Below, one piece after another: positions 8,581 to 17,210 of a DNA stretch of 64,000 nucleotides; positions within the stretch are counted from its first letter, which is position 1, and each line of letters opens with the position of its first letter. The DNA is from Paraburkholderia ferrariae NBRC 106233 (GTDB taxonomy: Bacteria > Pseudomonadota > Gammaproteobacteria > Burkholderiales > Burkholderiaceae). Position numbers and translations under genes: made by a program. The notes under the pieces are model-generated. The model saw only the letters and a list, made by a program, of their open reading frames with translations. It had not been told where the DNA came from and made no database searches. The DNA is taken from assembly GCF_000685035.1 (NCBI RefSeq), contig NZ_BAYB01000012.1:186001-250000 (forward strand). Reading direction: 5' to 3'.

Positions 8581-8661
8581 CTGGTGCACGATGATCGCTG
8601 CGACGCCGCGCCAAACGGCGTCCGATCCCGACCGGCTCCCGCTTTCGCTCTAGCCCGCACC

Positions 8662-9909
8662 ATGGCCCATTCCGAACCCGATACCGCCGCTGCCGCCCCG
8701 GTTGCGCAGGCCGGCCGGCCGCGCCGCCGCCGCTCGCGGGTCGCCCGCGTGTGGCGCGCGCTGGCTTCGCCGTACTACCGCTATCGCAACGCCCGGCTCA
8801 TTCATAGCGTGCGCGTGGGGCTCGCGATGCTGGCCTCGATCGTCGCGACGACGGGCATCGACATTCCGCACGGCATCTGGTCCTCGGTGACGGTGCTCGT
8901 GGTGATCGGCGGGCTCCAGCATCAGGGCAATATCCGCAAGAAGGCCGCCGAGCGCTCGCTCGGCACGCTGCTCGGCGCGGGTATCGGGCTCACGCTCATC
9001 GTCGTGCAGGCGTTCACGCATTCCCTGTGGCTCACCTACGTGTTGATGTCGGTCGTCGCCGGCGTGTGCGCCTGGCATGCCATCGGCAAGCCCGCCTATG
9101 TGGCGCTGCTCACGGCGATCACCATGTGCATCGTCGCGGGGCATGGCGACAACCTGATCGATACGGGACTCTGGCGCACGCTGAACGTGATGATCGGCAT
9201 CGTGATCGCGCTGGTGTTTTCGTTCGCGCTGCCGCTGCACGCGACCTATTCGTGGCGCTACAGCCTCGCCGACAATCTGCGCGAGTGCGCGCGCCTCTAT
9301 GCGCGGATCGTGCGCGGCGAGCGCGTGGATGCCGACGAGCAGGTGCGCGCCTTCATGCGCCTGAACGGCCGGCTCGTGCAACTGCGCGCGTTGATGCCTT
9401 CGGTGTCCAAGGAGATCGACGTGCCGCTGGCGCGGCTCGAACAGATCCAGCGGCTGCACCGCGCGCTCCTGAGCGCGCTGGAGATGATGTCCGCGGGCAT
9501 CGAGCGCTGCGAGCAGGAAGCCGTGCGGTTGGCGTTTGCGCAAGGCGGGGCGGGAGTGCGCGAAGCGCTGCTCGGCACGGCGCGGGCGCTGCGCTTTGGC
9601 GGCGGACGCCACCCTGAGGCTGCGGCGGGCGCGCTGCGCAAGGCGGTGCGCAGTGCTGCGGCCGATGAGGTGGCCAACGAGGCGGCCGGCGGGGCGGCCC
9701 CGAAGGTCGAAGAGGCCACACAGGTCCAGCACGGCGCGCCCGCGGCAAGGCTGCCGCGGCCGGCCGCAAGCCTGCTTGCCCCCGAGTTGCAGGGGCCTTA
9801 CTGGCTGGGCCAGCGGGTAGAGGAGCAGGTCGAGCAACTGAGCGCCTTGCTGCTCGAAACCGAGCCGCGCTGGAATATCGAGCGCGCGACCCTGCATCCC
9901 CGGGTGTGA
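8662..9909 (+). CDS. FUSC-family inner-membrane protein
   Basis: A 415-residue protein. About six hydrophobic segments lie between residues 45 and 195, including the conserved stretch with WSSVTVLVVIGG and GTLLGAGIG. A long soluble C-terminal helical region follows. This matches FUSC/aromatic-acid-exporter-like proteins (relatives of AaeB and YccS), presumed efflux components. The N-terminal 35 residues are Arg/Ala-rich and cytosolic. No membrane-fusion partner is encoded nearby, so the transport role is inferred. The gene stands alone, convergent with the VOC gene; the gap holds two copies of a short CAGACCGCAA repeat. Confidence 0.75.
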   Translation: MAHSEPDTAAAAPVAQAGRPRRRRSRVARVWRALASPYYRYRNARLIHSVRVGLAMLASIVATTGIDIPHGIWSSVTVLVVIGGLQHQGNIRKKAAERSLGTLLGAGIGLTLIVVQAFTHSLWLTYVLMSVVAGVCAWHAIGKPAYVALLTAITMCIVAGHGDNLIDTGLWRTLNVMIGIVIALVFSFALPLHATYSWRYSLADNLRECARLYARIVRGERVDADEQVRAFMRLNGRLVQLRALMPSVSKEIDVPLARLEQIQRLHRALLSALEMMSAGIERCEQEAVRLAFAQGGAGVREALLGTARALRFGGGRHPEAAAGALRKAVRSAAADEVANEAAGGAAPKVEEATQVQHGAPAARLPRPAASLLAPELQGPYWLGQRVEEQVEQLSALLLETEPRWNIERATLHPRV

Positions 9910-9969
9910 CGCGCCTCGCTTGCCGGTCTCGACCCGTAACAGACCGCAACAGACCGCAACAGGCGACGC

Positions 9970-10401
9970 TCAGCCGGCGGCGCTTTCCTGCGGCGGCGCG
10001 CTCACCATCCACGGCACGCCGAAGCGGTCGGTGAGCATGCCGAAGCCCGGCGACCAGAAGGTCTTCTGGAACGGCATCGTCACCTGGCCGCCCTTGGCGA
10101 GCGCGTTGAAGCAGCGTTCTGCCGCAGCGGTATCCGCGCCGGTCAGCGAGACGCCGAAACCCGCGAACCGGTTGCTTTCCGTCATGCAGCCGCCGTCGGA
10201 CATCATGATCTGCGCGTCGCCAATCTGGAGCGTTGCGTGCATGACCTTCTCCGCGAGCTCGGGCGCGAGCGGCCGGGCCGGATCGGGCGGCGCGTCCTTG
10301 AAGCGCATCTTGAACAGTTCCTGCGCACCGAGCGCTTCGCGGTAGAACGCGATCGCCTCGTCGCAGGCGCCGTTGTAGAAGAGGTAGGGCTGGATTTGCA
10401 T
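9970..10401 (-). CDS. VOC-family protein (PhnB / glyoxalase-like)
   Basis: A 143-residue protein of the vicinal oxygen chelate superfamily, PhnB-like branch. It begins MQIQPYLFYNGACDEAIAFY and contains MMSDGG and FWSPGFGMLTDRFGVPWMV, the two halves of the paired beta-alpha-beta fold. Members of this branch often lack a known reaction, so no substrate is assigned. It is monocistronic or the last gene after tal, 232 bases away on the same strand. Confidence 0.8.
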   Translation of the reverse strand: MQIQPYLFYNGACDEAIAFYREALGAQELFKMRFKDAPPDPARPLAPELAEKVMHATLQIGDAQIMMSDGGCMTESNRFAGFGVSLTGADTAAAERCFNALAKGGQVTMPFQKTFWSPGFGMLTDRFGVPWMVSAPPQESAAG

Positions 10402-10559
10402 CGTCGGTTTCCTTGCGGACGGGATGACTAACCGGCCGAACCCAGGGCCGGATCGCGCGGCCTCGTGTGTGCCGCTGCCCAGATTCTAGGCGCGCAGGAA
10501 CGTGCCAACCGGCATTTGCGTGGCCAGGGTTTGCGAGTGGCGAGGCGGGAATGAGATGT

Positions 10560-10603
10560 GCGGGCCGCGCAGCCTGGCGCGGCCCGCGAGCCTTGCAGGC
10601 TCG
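10560..10603 (-). terminator. Paired hairpins downstream of tal
   Basis: Two adjacent perfect hairpins lie just past the tal stop: an 11-bp stem (10560-10570 with 10577-10587) and a 7-bp stem (10587-10593 with 10597-10603). They probably end tal transcription, although the following tract on the minus strand is only modestly T-rich. Confidence 0.45.
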
Positions 10604-10633
10604 GGTTTCGGGTTTTGGCCCGAGGCGGCCGCG

Positions 10634-11593
10634 TTAATGCGCCCGCAGTTCCTCGATCAGCTTTTCGAGCTTCACGGCGTCGGCGGCGAACGCGCGGATG
10701 CCTTCGGCCAGCTTTTCGGTCGCCATGGCGTCGTCGTTCACGAGGAAGCGGAACGAGGACTCGTCCACCGGCACGCGCTCGATCTGCGTGTCTTTGGAGG
10801 CTTCAGGCGAGAGCTTGCGCTCGACCTTCTCGCTGCTGTCCTGGAGCTTTTGCAGCAGGTCCGGGCTGATCGTGAGCAGGTCGCAGCCCGCGAGTTCGAC
10901 GATCTGGCTGGTCGTGCGGAAGCTCGCCCCCATCACCTCGGTCTTGTAGCCGAACTTCTTGTAGTACGCGTAGATGCCGCGCACCGACTGCACGCCCGGA
11001 TCGTTCGCGCCGCCGTCCTTCGCTTCGTCCCAGTTCGGGCCCGCGGCCTTCTTGTACCAGTCGTAGATGCGGCCGACGAACGGCGAAATCAGTTGCGCGC
11101 CCGCCTCGGCGCACGCGGCCGCCTGCGCGAGCGAGAACAGCAGCGTCATGTTGCAGTGGATGCCTTCCTTTTGCAGCGATTCGGCGGCGCGAATGCCTTC
11201 CCACGTCGAAGCGAGCTTGATGAGGACGCGCTCGCGCCCGATGCCGGCCGCCTTGTAGAGCTCGATGATGTGGTGGGCCTTCTCGATCGAGCGCTTCGTG
11301 TCGAACGAGAGGCGCGCATCGACTTCGGTCGACACGCGGCCGGGAATGATCTTGAGGATTTCGGTGCCGAAGGCGATCAGCAGGTGGTCGATGATCGATT
11401 CCACCGATTCGCCCCCGTGATCGCGCACCGTTTTTTCGAGCAGCGGACGGTATTCGGCCTTCTGCACGGCCTTCAGGATCAGCGACGGGTTGGTCGTGGC
11501 GTCCTGCGGCTTGTACTGGGCGAGCTGCTGGAAGTCGCCCGTATCGGCGACGACGGTGGTGTACTGCTTGAGCTGGTCGAGTGCGGTAGTCAT
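10634..11593 (-). CDS. tal: Transaldolase
   Basis: A 319-residue cytoplasmic enzyme of the non-oxidative pentose phosphate pathway. It transfers a dihydroxyacetone unit between sedoheptulose-7-phosphate and glyceraldehyde-3-phosphate. The N-terminal signature [10 protein letters not shown] and the Schiff-base lysine motif [11 protein letters not shown] (Lys126) are present, and the length matches the TalB type. The ATG at 11593 ([11 protein letters not shown]) is the family start; the frame runs 52 residues further upstream through Arg/Pro-rich sequence that is not conserved. A 216-base gap separates it from benE on the same strand and holds an AT-rich TAAAAT (minus strand, 11771-11776) that could be its -10 element. 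Confidence 0.95.
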   Translation of the reverse strand: MTTALDQLKQYTTVVADTGDFQQLAQYKPQDATTNPSLILKAVQKAEYRPLLEKTVRDHGGESVESIIDHLLIAFGTEILKIIPGRVSTEVDARLSFDTKRSIEKAHHIIELYKAAGIGRERVLIKLASTWEGIRAAESLQKEGIHCNMTLLFSLAQAAACAEAGAQLISPFVGRIYDWYKKAAGPNWDEAKDGGANDPGVQSVRGIYAYYKKFGYKTEVMGASFRTTSQIVELAGCDLLTISPDLLQKLQDSSEKVERKLSPEASKDTQIERVPVDESSFRFLVNDDAMATEKLAEGIRAFAADAVKLEKLIEELRAH

Positions 11594-11809
11594 GTCTGGC
11601 CTTGAGGGCGCGCGGGCGCCGTGACGGTTGGGAGTGGAACGGCCGGGCGCCCGAAGGCGCCAGGGCGGAATGCGACGAAGGCGCTCCCCCGCCGTGCCCA
11701 TCGGGCGATGCAGCGGGACGGCGCCGGCGGGCAGCGCGGGGCCGCGCACGAGGCGCGGCGCTCGGCTCTCATTTTATGGCGGATCGGCGGGCGTTGCGAT
11801 GGCGCGGGT

Positions 11810-13033
11810 TCAGGCGCGCCGGGCATTGAGCACGAACTGCGTGAGCACGCCGGCGACGAGACCCCAGAAGGCCGCGCCGATCGAGAGCAGGGTGAGGCCG
11901 GAGGCGGTCACCATGAAGGTGACGAGCGCGGCCTCGCGCTGCTTCGGGTCCTGCATCGCGTTGGTGAGGCCGCTCATGATCGAGCCGAACAGCGCGAGCG
12001 CGGCGATCGAAACGACGAGCGCCTTCGGGAACGCGGCAAAGAGCGCGGCGATGGTCGCGCCGAAGATGCCGGCGACCAGATAGAACACGCCGCACCAGAC
12101 GGCCGCCATATAGCGTTTCGTGCGGTCCTCGTGCGCGTGCGAGCCCGTGCAGATGGCGGCCGTAATCGCGGCGAGGTTCACGCCGTGCGAGCCGAACGGC
12201 GCGAGCAGGAGCGAGGCGAGGCCGGTGGTGGCGATGAGCGGCGAGGAGGGCGCGACGGTGTGGTCGTAGCCGTCGGCGCGCAGCACGGCGATGCCGGGCA
12301 CGTTCTGCGAGGCCATGGCGACCACGAAGAGCGGAATGCCGATGCTGACGATGGCGGAAACCGAGAACGCGGGCATCGTGAAGACGGGTTTCGCCACGGC
12401 CACGCGGAAGTGGCTGAAATCGAGCAGCCCGAGCGCGGCGGCGGCAAGGATGCCTACGCCGAGCGTCGCGACGATCGCATAGCGGGGCACGGCGCGCTTG
12501 AAGGCGAGGTAGGAGAGGAACATGGTGAGCACGAGCGGCGTCTGGTACTGGGCCGCGTGAAAGATCTCGATGCCGATCTCGAACAGGATGCCCGCGAGCA
12601 GCGCGGCCGCGATGCCGCCCGGAATGCGCTTCATGAGCGTGTCGAACCAGCCGGTGAGGCCGACCGCCGTGAGCAGCAGCGCGCAGACGATATAGGCGCC
12701 GATGGCTTCGGCGTAGGGCACGTGCGGCAGCGAGCTGATGAGGAGCGCGGCGCCCGGCGTGGACCACGCGATGACAATGGGCACGCGGAACCAGAGCGAG
12801 AGGCCGATGGTGCAGACGGCCATGCCGATCGACAGCGCCCAGATCCACGACGAGATTTGCGCGTCCGTGAGGTGCGCGGCCTGGCCGGCCTGGAACATCA
12901 GCACGAGCGAACTCGTATAGCCCGTCATCATCGCGACGAAGCCCGCGACCACCGTCGAAACGGTGGTGTCGGCAAAGGGCCGCAGCGGCCCCGGGCGTAA
13001 AGTCCGGAGGTCGGGCGATAGAGGGGCGGTCAT
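11810..13033 (-). CDS. benE: BenE-family benzoate/proton symporter
   Basis: A 407-residue inner-membrane protein with about 12 hydrophobic segments. It carries the BenE signature regions: FVAMMTGYTSSLVLMFQA near the N-terminus, WSTPGAALL, and SHGVNLAAITAAICTG in the second half. E. coli and Acinetobacter relatives import benzoate. The start at 13033 has a good AAGAAGGAGA ribosome binding site. No benzoate catabolic genes occur here, so the physiological substrate is open. It follows the VWA gene after 118 bases. Confidence 0.85.
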   Translation of the reverse strand: MTAPLSPDLRTLRPGPLRPFADTTVSTVVAGFVAMMTGYTSSLVLMFQAGQAAHLTDAQISSWIWALSIGMAVCTIGLSLWFRVPIVIAWSTPGAALLISSLPHVPYAEAIGAYIVCALLLTAVGLTGWFDTLMKRIPGGIAAALLAGILFEIGIEIFHAAQYQTPLVLTMFLSYLAFKRAVPRYAIVATLGVGILAAAALGLLDFSHFRVAVAKPVFTMPAFSVSAIVSIGIPLFVVAMASQNVPGIAVLRADGYDHTVAPSSPLIATTGLASLLLAPFGSHGVNLAAITAAICTGSHAHEDRTKRYMAAVWCGVFYLVAGIFGATIAALFAAFPKALVVSIAALALFGSIMSGLTNAMQDPKQREAALVTFMVTASGLTLLSIGAAFWGLVAGVLTQFVLNARRA

Positions 13034-13151
13034 GCAGGGGGTCTCCTTCTTGATGCGTTCTGGTTCTGATGGCGCTTCTTCGCGCGCCTCGCCTCGTGCC
13101 TGCGCGGCTTGCGCAATGGCGCTGGAGCACTTGCGCAGGGTGCGGCGGGCG

Positions 13152-14324
13152 TTACTTGCTGAGCGTGCGCATGGCCGTTTCGAGCCCCGCGATCGTGAGC
13201 GGATACATGCGGTGCCCAAGAATCTCGCGAATGACGGAAACCGACTGCCGGTACTCCCAGAGCCGCTCGGGTTCGGGGTTGAGCCAGGCGAAGTGCGGGA
13301 AGTGATCGGCGAAGCGGCGCAGCCAGACGGCGCCGGCTTCGGGGTTGTTGTATTCGACCGAGCCGCCCGGCTGCAGCACTTCGTACGGGCTCATGGTGGC
13401 GTCGCCCACGAAGATCAGCTTGTAGTCGGGCGTGAACTTGTGCAGCAGGTCCCACGTGGGCGTGCGCTCGGCATGGCGGCGGCGATTGTTCTTCCACAGG
13501 TAGTCGTACACGCAGTTGTGGAAGTAGTAGAACTCGAGGTGCTTGAACTTGGCCTTCGCCGCCGAAAAGAGTTCCTCGGTGCGCTTGATGTGATCGTCCA
13601 TCGAGCCGCCCACGTCGAGCAGCATCAGCACCTTCACGTTGTTGTGCCGCTCCGGGACCATCTTGATGTCGAGCCAGCCCGCGTTGGCGGCAGTGCTGCG
13701 GATCGTGCCCGGCAGATCGAGTTCTTCGTGCGCCCCTTCGCGCGCGAAGCGGCGCAGCCGCCGCAGGGCCACCTTGATGTTGCGCGTGCCGATCTCGACC
13801 TGGTCGTCGTAGTCGCGGTAGGCGCGCGCGTCCCACACCTTCACGGCGCTGCGCTGGCCGCCTTCGCCGCCGATGCGGATGCCCTCGGGGTTGTAGCCGC
13901 CGTTGCCGAAGGGCGAGGTGCCGCCCGTGCCGATCCAGCGGCTGCCGCCCTCGTGGCGCTCCTTTTGCTCCTCGAAGAGCTCTTTCAGGCGTTCCATGAG
14001 CTTGTCGAGCCCGCCCATCGCCTCGATCTGCGCGCGCTGCCCGGGCGTGAAGTCGCGTTCGAGCCGCTTCTTGAGCCACGCCTCGGGGATCTCGAAGGCG
14101 AGTTCCGACTTCTTCTCCATGCCGCGGAAATACGCGCCGAAGGCCTGGTCGAAGCGGTCGAAGTACTGTTCGTCCTTCACGAGCGTCATGCGCGCGAGGT
14201 AGTAGAACTCGTCGAGCGACGGCGCGATCACGCGCTCCTTGAGCGCTTCGACGAGCGTGAGGTACTCCTTCACGGAAACCGGCAGCTTCGCGTCGCGCAG
14301 CGTGTAGAAAAAGTCGATCAGCAT
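13152..14324 (-). CDS. VWA-domain protein (CoxE-like), partner of MoxR
   Basis: A 390-residue cytoplasmic protein. The N-terminal half is helical and charged (residues about 1-130). The C-terminal half is a von Willebrand factor A domain with a modified metal-binding motif LLDVGGSMDD near residue 235, where the family has DVGGSM instead of DxSxS. This is the CoxE-like type that pairs with MoxR AAA+ ATPases and is thought to help insert metals into or mature partner enzymes. The ATG at 14324 (MLIDFFYTL) is chosen over a start 8 codons upstream. It lies 64 bases after moxR on the same strand. No client enzyme is encoded adjacent. Confidence 0.85.
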   Translation of the reverse strand: MLIDFFYTLRDAKLPVSVKEYLTLVEALKERVIAPSLDEFYYLARMTLVKDEQYFDRFDQAFGAYFRGMEKKSELAFEIPEAWLKKRLERDFTPGQRAQIEAMGGLDKLMERLKELFEEQKERHEGGSRWIGTGGTSPFGNGGYNPEGIRIGGEGGQRSAVKVWDARAYRDYDDQVEIGTRNIKVALRRLRRFAREGAHEELDLPGTIRSTAANAGWLDIKMVPERHNNVKVLMLLDVGGSMDDHIKRTEELFSAAKAKFKHLEFYYFHNCVYDYLWKNNRRRHAERTPTWDLLHKFTPDYKLIFVGDATMSPYEVLQPGGSVEYNNPEAGAVWLRRFADHFPHFAWLNPEPERLWEYRQSVSVIREILGHRMYPLTIAGLETAMRTLSK

Positions 14325-14388
14325 GCGGGGTCTCCGGGCTCGCGCCATGCACGGCGCGCGAGCGTGAACGAGTCGCGCGCGCGGCGCT

Positions 14389-15240
14389 TCAGCGGTTGTG
14401 GCGGTTCATGTAGATGAGGCGCTCGAAGAGCGTCATGTCCTGCTCGTTCTTGAGCAGCGCGCCCGCGAGCGGCGGCATGGACTTCTGGCCGCCGGCGGCG
14501 GAGAGCGCCTCGGGCGGGATCTCTTCGGCGAGCAGGAGCTTGAGCCAGTCGAGCAGCTCCGAGGTGGACGGCTTCTTCTTGAGCCCCGCCACGCCGCGCA
14601 GTTCGAAGAAACTCGTGAGCGCCGCGTTCAGCAGATCCTTGCGGATGCCCGGATAGTGCACCTCCACGATCTGCTGCATCGTGGCCGGCTCGGGGAAGCT
14701 GATGTAGTGGAAGAAGCAGCGGCGCAGGAAGGCGTCGGGCAGCTCCTTCTCGTTGTTCGACGTGATGATCACGAGCGGGCGCTGCTTCGCCTTGATGAGC
14801 TCGCGCGTCTCGTACACGTAAAACTCCATGCGGTCGAGCTCGCGCAGCAGGTCGTTCGGGAATTCGATGTCGGCCTTGTCGATCTCGTCGATCAGCAGCA
14901 CGCTTTGCTGCTCCGACTCGAACGCCTGCCACAGCACGCCTTTCACGATGTAGTTGCGGATGTCCTTCACGCGCTCGTCGCCGAGCTGCGAGTCGCGCAG
15001 GCGCGAAACCGCATCGTATTCGTAGAGGCCCTGCTGCGCCTTCGTCGTCGATTTGATGTGCCACTGCATGAGCGGCATGTTCAGCGCCGCGGCTACCTCT
15101 TCGGCCAGCATGGTCTTGCCCGTGCCCGGCTCGCCCTTGATCAGCAGGGGACGCTTCAGCGTGATCGCGGCATTGACCGCGAGCTTGAGGTCGTCGGTGG
15201 CGACGTACTGCGATGAGCCTTCGAAACGCGTGGCGCACAT
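14389..15240 (-). CDS. MoxR-family AAA+ ATPase
   Basis: A 283-residue ATPase. Walker A is GEPGTGKT (36-43), Walker B LLIDEIDKAD (about 115-124), and sensor 1 ITSNNEKELPDAFLRRC follows. The C-terminal lid domain is present (SELLDWLKLLL). MoxR ATPases work with VWA-domain partners as chaperones for metal cofactor insertion or complex assembly; the partner gene is directly downstream. A possible -10 element, TATACT on the minus strand, lies about 28 bases upstream. Confidence 0.9.
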   Translation of the reverse strand: MCATRFEGSSQYVATDDLKLAVNAAITLKRPLLIKGEPGTGKTMLAEEVAAALNMPLMQWHIKSTTKAQQGLYEYDAVSRLRDSQLGDERVKDIRNYIVKGVLWQAFESEQQSVLLIDEIDKADIEFPNDLLRELDRMEFYVYETRELIKAKQRPLVIITSNNEKELPDAFLRRCFFHYISFPEPATMQQIVEVHYPGIRKDLLNAALTSFFELRGVAGLKKKPSTSELLDWLKLLLAEEIPPEALSAAGGQKSMPPLAGALLKNEQDMTLFERLIYMNRHNR

Positions 15241-15267
15241 GGTGAACCGCTCACTGAAAAAAATCCC

Positions 15268-15273
15268 AGTATA
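15268..15273 (-). promoter_or_regulatory. Candidate -10 element of moxR
   Basis: TATACT on the minus strand, 28 bases before the moxR start and next to a local AT-rich patch in otherwise very GC-rich DNA. No good -35 element is visible. Confidence 0.4.
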
Positions 15274-15684
15274 AGTCAGATGGGATGTCGCGTCGGAGGC
15301 GCCTCGCGTATCGTTGGCGCCGGCCGGGGAGGTTCGGTCAGGCCGGGGCGGCTGCGAGGGTTCGGGCGCCCGTAGCCGTGCGGGGGCCGGCCGGGCCGCG
15401 GGGACCCCGGTGCTGCCCTGGGTCCCCGGGATTCCATGGCCTCTCCTGGATGAGCGCGCAGACGCGCTGGACGGCCGGCAAGCGGGTCAGGCAGGCCCGC
15501 CAGCGCCCCGGGGAAGCCCGCCAGGCGTGGCGCGCTGTATGGACGGGCTGCGCGGCGGCGCGGTACAATCGGTTCGATTTTTTTCGGCCAGCACGGCGAC
15601 GCACAAGTACAACGGCAGTACAAACGGCGCAGGCTGCCGCCTGCGGTTCGGGCGTTCGAATCCCCTCAAGCCAGGTTGAGTGCT
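15274..15684. other. Divergent intergenic region between moxR and the cytochrome c pair
   Basis: About 410 bases of extremely GC-rich DNA. It has a hairpin around 15398-15425 (GGGGACCC with GGGTCCCC). TACAAT at 15564-15569 is followed by a T-run and could be the -10 element of the cytochrome c operon, giving a leader of about 110 bases. No frame here looks conserved. Confidence 0.4.
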
Positions 15685-16050
15685 ATGAAAAAAATTGTCG
15701 GCAGGCACGTCGTGGGCGCAGCGTTGACGGTGCTGGCGGGCTTCGCGGCCACGGCTCACGCGGATGTCGTGGGCAGCGCGAAGGCGGGCCAGTCCAAGGT
15801 GGCGATGTGTATCGGCTGTCATGGTATTCCCGACTATCGCACCGCCTACCCCGAGGTCTACCACGTACCGATCCTCGGCGGCCAGAACGCCCAATACATT
15901 GCCAACGCGCTGCACAGCTACAAGAAGGGCGACCGGCACTTCGAGACGATGCACGCGATTGCCACCTCGCTTTCCGACCAGGATATCGCCGATATCGCGG
16001 CGTATTACTCGTCGCAGACGGCGGCATCGAAAAACAACCCCGATAAATAA
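15685..16050 (+). CDS. Small periplasmic c-type cytochrome (first of a pair)
   Basis: A 121-residue protein. Residues 1-26 are a signal peptide (basic start, hydrophobic core, cleavage after AHA). The haem-binding motif CIGCH lies at 42-46 and a Met in HFETMHAIA is the likely second axial ligand. It is a class I cytochrome c of the c4/c5/c553 type, an electron carrier in the periplasm. The ATG at 15685 is preferred over an in-frame TTG nine bases earlier. The second cytochrome follows after 133 bases. Confidence 0.85.
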   Translation: MKKIVGRHVVGAALTVLAGFAATAHADVVGSAKAGQSKVAMCIGCHGIPDYRTAYPEVYHVPILGGQNAQYIANALHSYKKGDRHFETMHAIATSLSDQDIADIAAYYSSQTAASKNNPDK

Positions 16051-16183
16051 GCGCCATCCGGCGGCAATCGATTGGCAGGGGCCAGGGGCAGTGCATGCCG
16101 TGTTGCCCGTGCGCCAACTCTGTCCGGCAAGCTGCACATGGGATCGCACCAGAACCCGCTGCGATCGCGACACAGGAGAATTC

Positions 16184-16591
16184 ATGAACAAGCCCCATGA
16201 GGCCGCGCAATCCCGCAATGCCGGCGCTTTCGCCGCGCTCGCACGCGGCGCGGCCTGCGCCGCCGCGCTGGCCGCGGCAGTCGCGCTGAATCCCGCGCAC
16301 GCCGCCGACGCCTCCAACGGCAAGGTGCTCGCCGAGAGCCACAACTGCGCCGCCTGCCACGGCGTCGGGCTGAACAGCCCGGTGAGCCCCGAATATCCGA
16401 AGCTCGCGGGCCAGCATGCCGACTACATCTACTGGGCGCTGCGCCAGTACCAGATGGGCACGGGCAATCCGCATCTGGGCCGCAACAATCCGATCATGCA
16501 GGCGCAGGTGCAGAGCCTCTCGCAGAGCGACATGAAGGATCTGGCCGCCTATATCGAATCGCTCAAGGGCGATCTGGTCGACAAGAAGTGA
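16184..16591 (+). CDS. Small periplasmic c-type cytochrome (second of a pair)
   Basis: A 135-residue protein with an Ala-rich signal peptide ending AHA near residue 40. The haem motif CAACH lies at 55-59. The stretch YPKLAGQHADYIYWALRQYQ is typical of cytochrome c4-like domains, and NPIMQAQ supplies the methionine ligand. The start is supported by CAGGAGA seven bases upstream. With the first cytochrome it resembles a split di-haem c4. The electron partner, probably a terminal oxidase, is not in the window. Confidence 0.88.
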   Translation: MNKPHEAAQSRNAGAFAALARGAACAAALAAAVALNPAHAADASNGKVLAESHNCAACHGVGLNSPVSPEYPKLAGQHADYIYWALRQYQMGTGNPHLGRNNPIMQAQVQSLSQSDMKDLAAYIESLKGDLVDKK

Positions 16592-16644
16592 CGTCCTGAC
16601 GCCTCACGCGTGCGTGGCGCCTGCCGTGCGCGACACGAGGGCAG

Positions 16645-16700
16645 AACCCCGCGAGCGTCTCGCCCATCAGCTTGAGGGCGGGGCGGCCGCGGGGTTTTTT
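16645..16700 (+). terminator. Terminator after the cytochrome pair
   Basis: AACCCCGC (16645-16652) pairs with GCGGGGTT (16689-16696), with an inner CGCCC/GGGCG hairpin, and TTTTTT follows. It lies 55 bases after the stop. Confidence 0.7.
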
Positions 16701-16775
16701 CATGCGCGGCGCGGCAGGGTTCAGCCGCGCTTCGGTCGTGCATTAGTCGTACATCAGCCGCGCATCAGCCGCGCA

Positions 16776-17210
16776 TCAGTCACGCGAGGCGCGCCGTTCG
16801 ATGCGTGCCAGGTAGGCGTCGGTGTCGGGCGGCGTTTGGGTGCGCTGCGCTTCCCAGATCGTTTCGCCGAGGCACTCCATGATGGCGTGCTGGGCGTCGT
16901 GCGTGGAGCCGAGGCGCGCCGCGAGCCGGTCGTGCGCCGCGCGGATGCCGGGCGGCTGGTCGATCGAAAGCTGTTCGCTGATCGCGAGGTGCATCGACAG
17001 ATGCAGGAAGGGATTGCTCTGGCCGCGCTCGGGCGAGTAGTCCTGGGCGGCGGCTGCATCGGCATCGGCGAGTTCGCTGTGATACTCGGGATGCTCGACG
17101 ATCCAGTCGGCGGCAATCGCTTCGAGCGGCGTCAGGATTTCGCCTGCGCGCTGCTTGCGCCAGGTCTCGGTGAAAAAGCGGCGGACTTCGTCGCGGCTGG
17201 GATTGAACAT
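16776..17210 (-). CDS. DUF1841 family protein
   Basis: A 144-residue cytoplasmic protein. The start MFNPSRDEVRRFF, the segment IVEHPEYH and the segment ESxPFLHLSMHLAISEQ (here QSNPFLHL) are typical of the DUF1841 family. Its function is unknown. It is commonly encoded next to nth in Burkholderiales, as here. In the sequence as given, the nth frame runs 79 bases into it, which is probably an artefact of a frameshift in nth. Just past its stop are short 11-base repeats (CAGCCGCGCAT, near 16755-16780). Confidence 0.85.
   Translation of the reverse strand: MFNPSRDEVRRFFTETWRKQRAGEILTPLEAIAADWIVEHPEYHSELADADAAAAQDYSPERGQSNPFLHLSMHLAISEQLSIDQPPGIRAAHDRLAARLGSTHDAQHAIMECLGETIWEAQRTQTPPDTDAYLARIERRASRD

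Noticed and set aside
10502-11605. Open frame of 367 codons on the plus strand opposite tal
   Set aside because: It is the shadow of transaldolase, whose minus-strand motifs are unmistakable. Composition is of antisense type.
11621-13000. Open frame of 459 codons on the plus strand opposite benE
   Set aside because: It is rich in Arg, Glu, Asp and His in the way expected for the antisense of a GC-rich membrane-protein gene, and it has no recognisable domain. The benE reading has clear transporter signatures.
15640-15680. TTCGAATCC followed by a CCA, like the T-arm and 3' end of a tRNA
   Set aside because: The flanking bases do not pair as a T-stem, and no matching 5' acceptor strand or anticodon arm occurs upstream.
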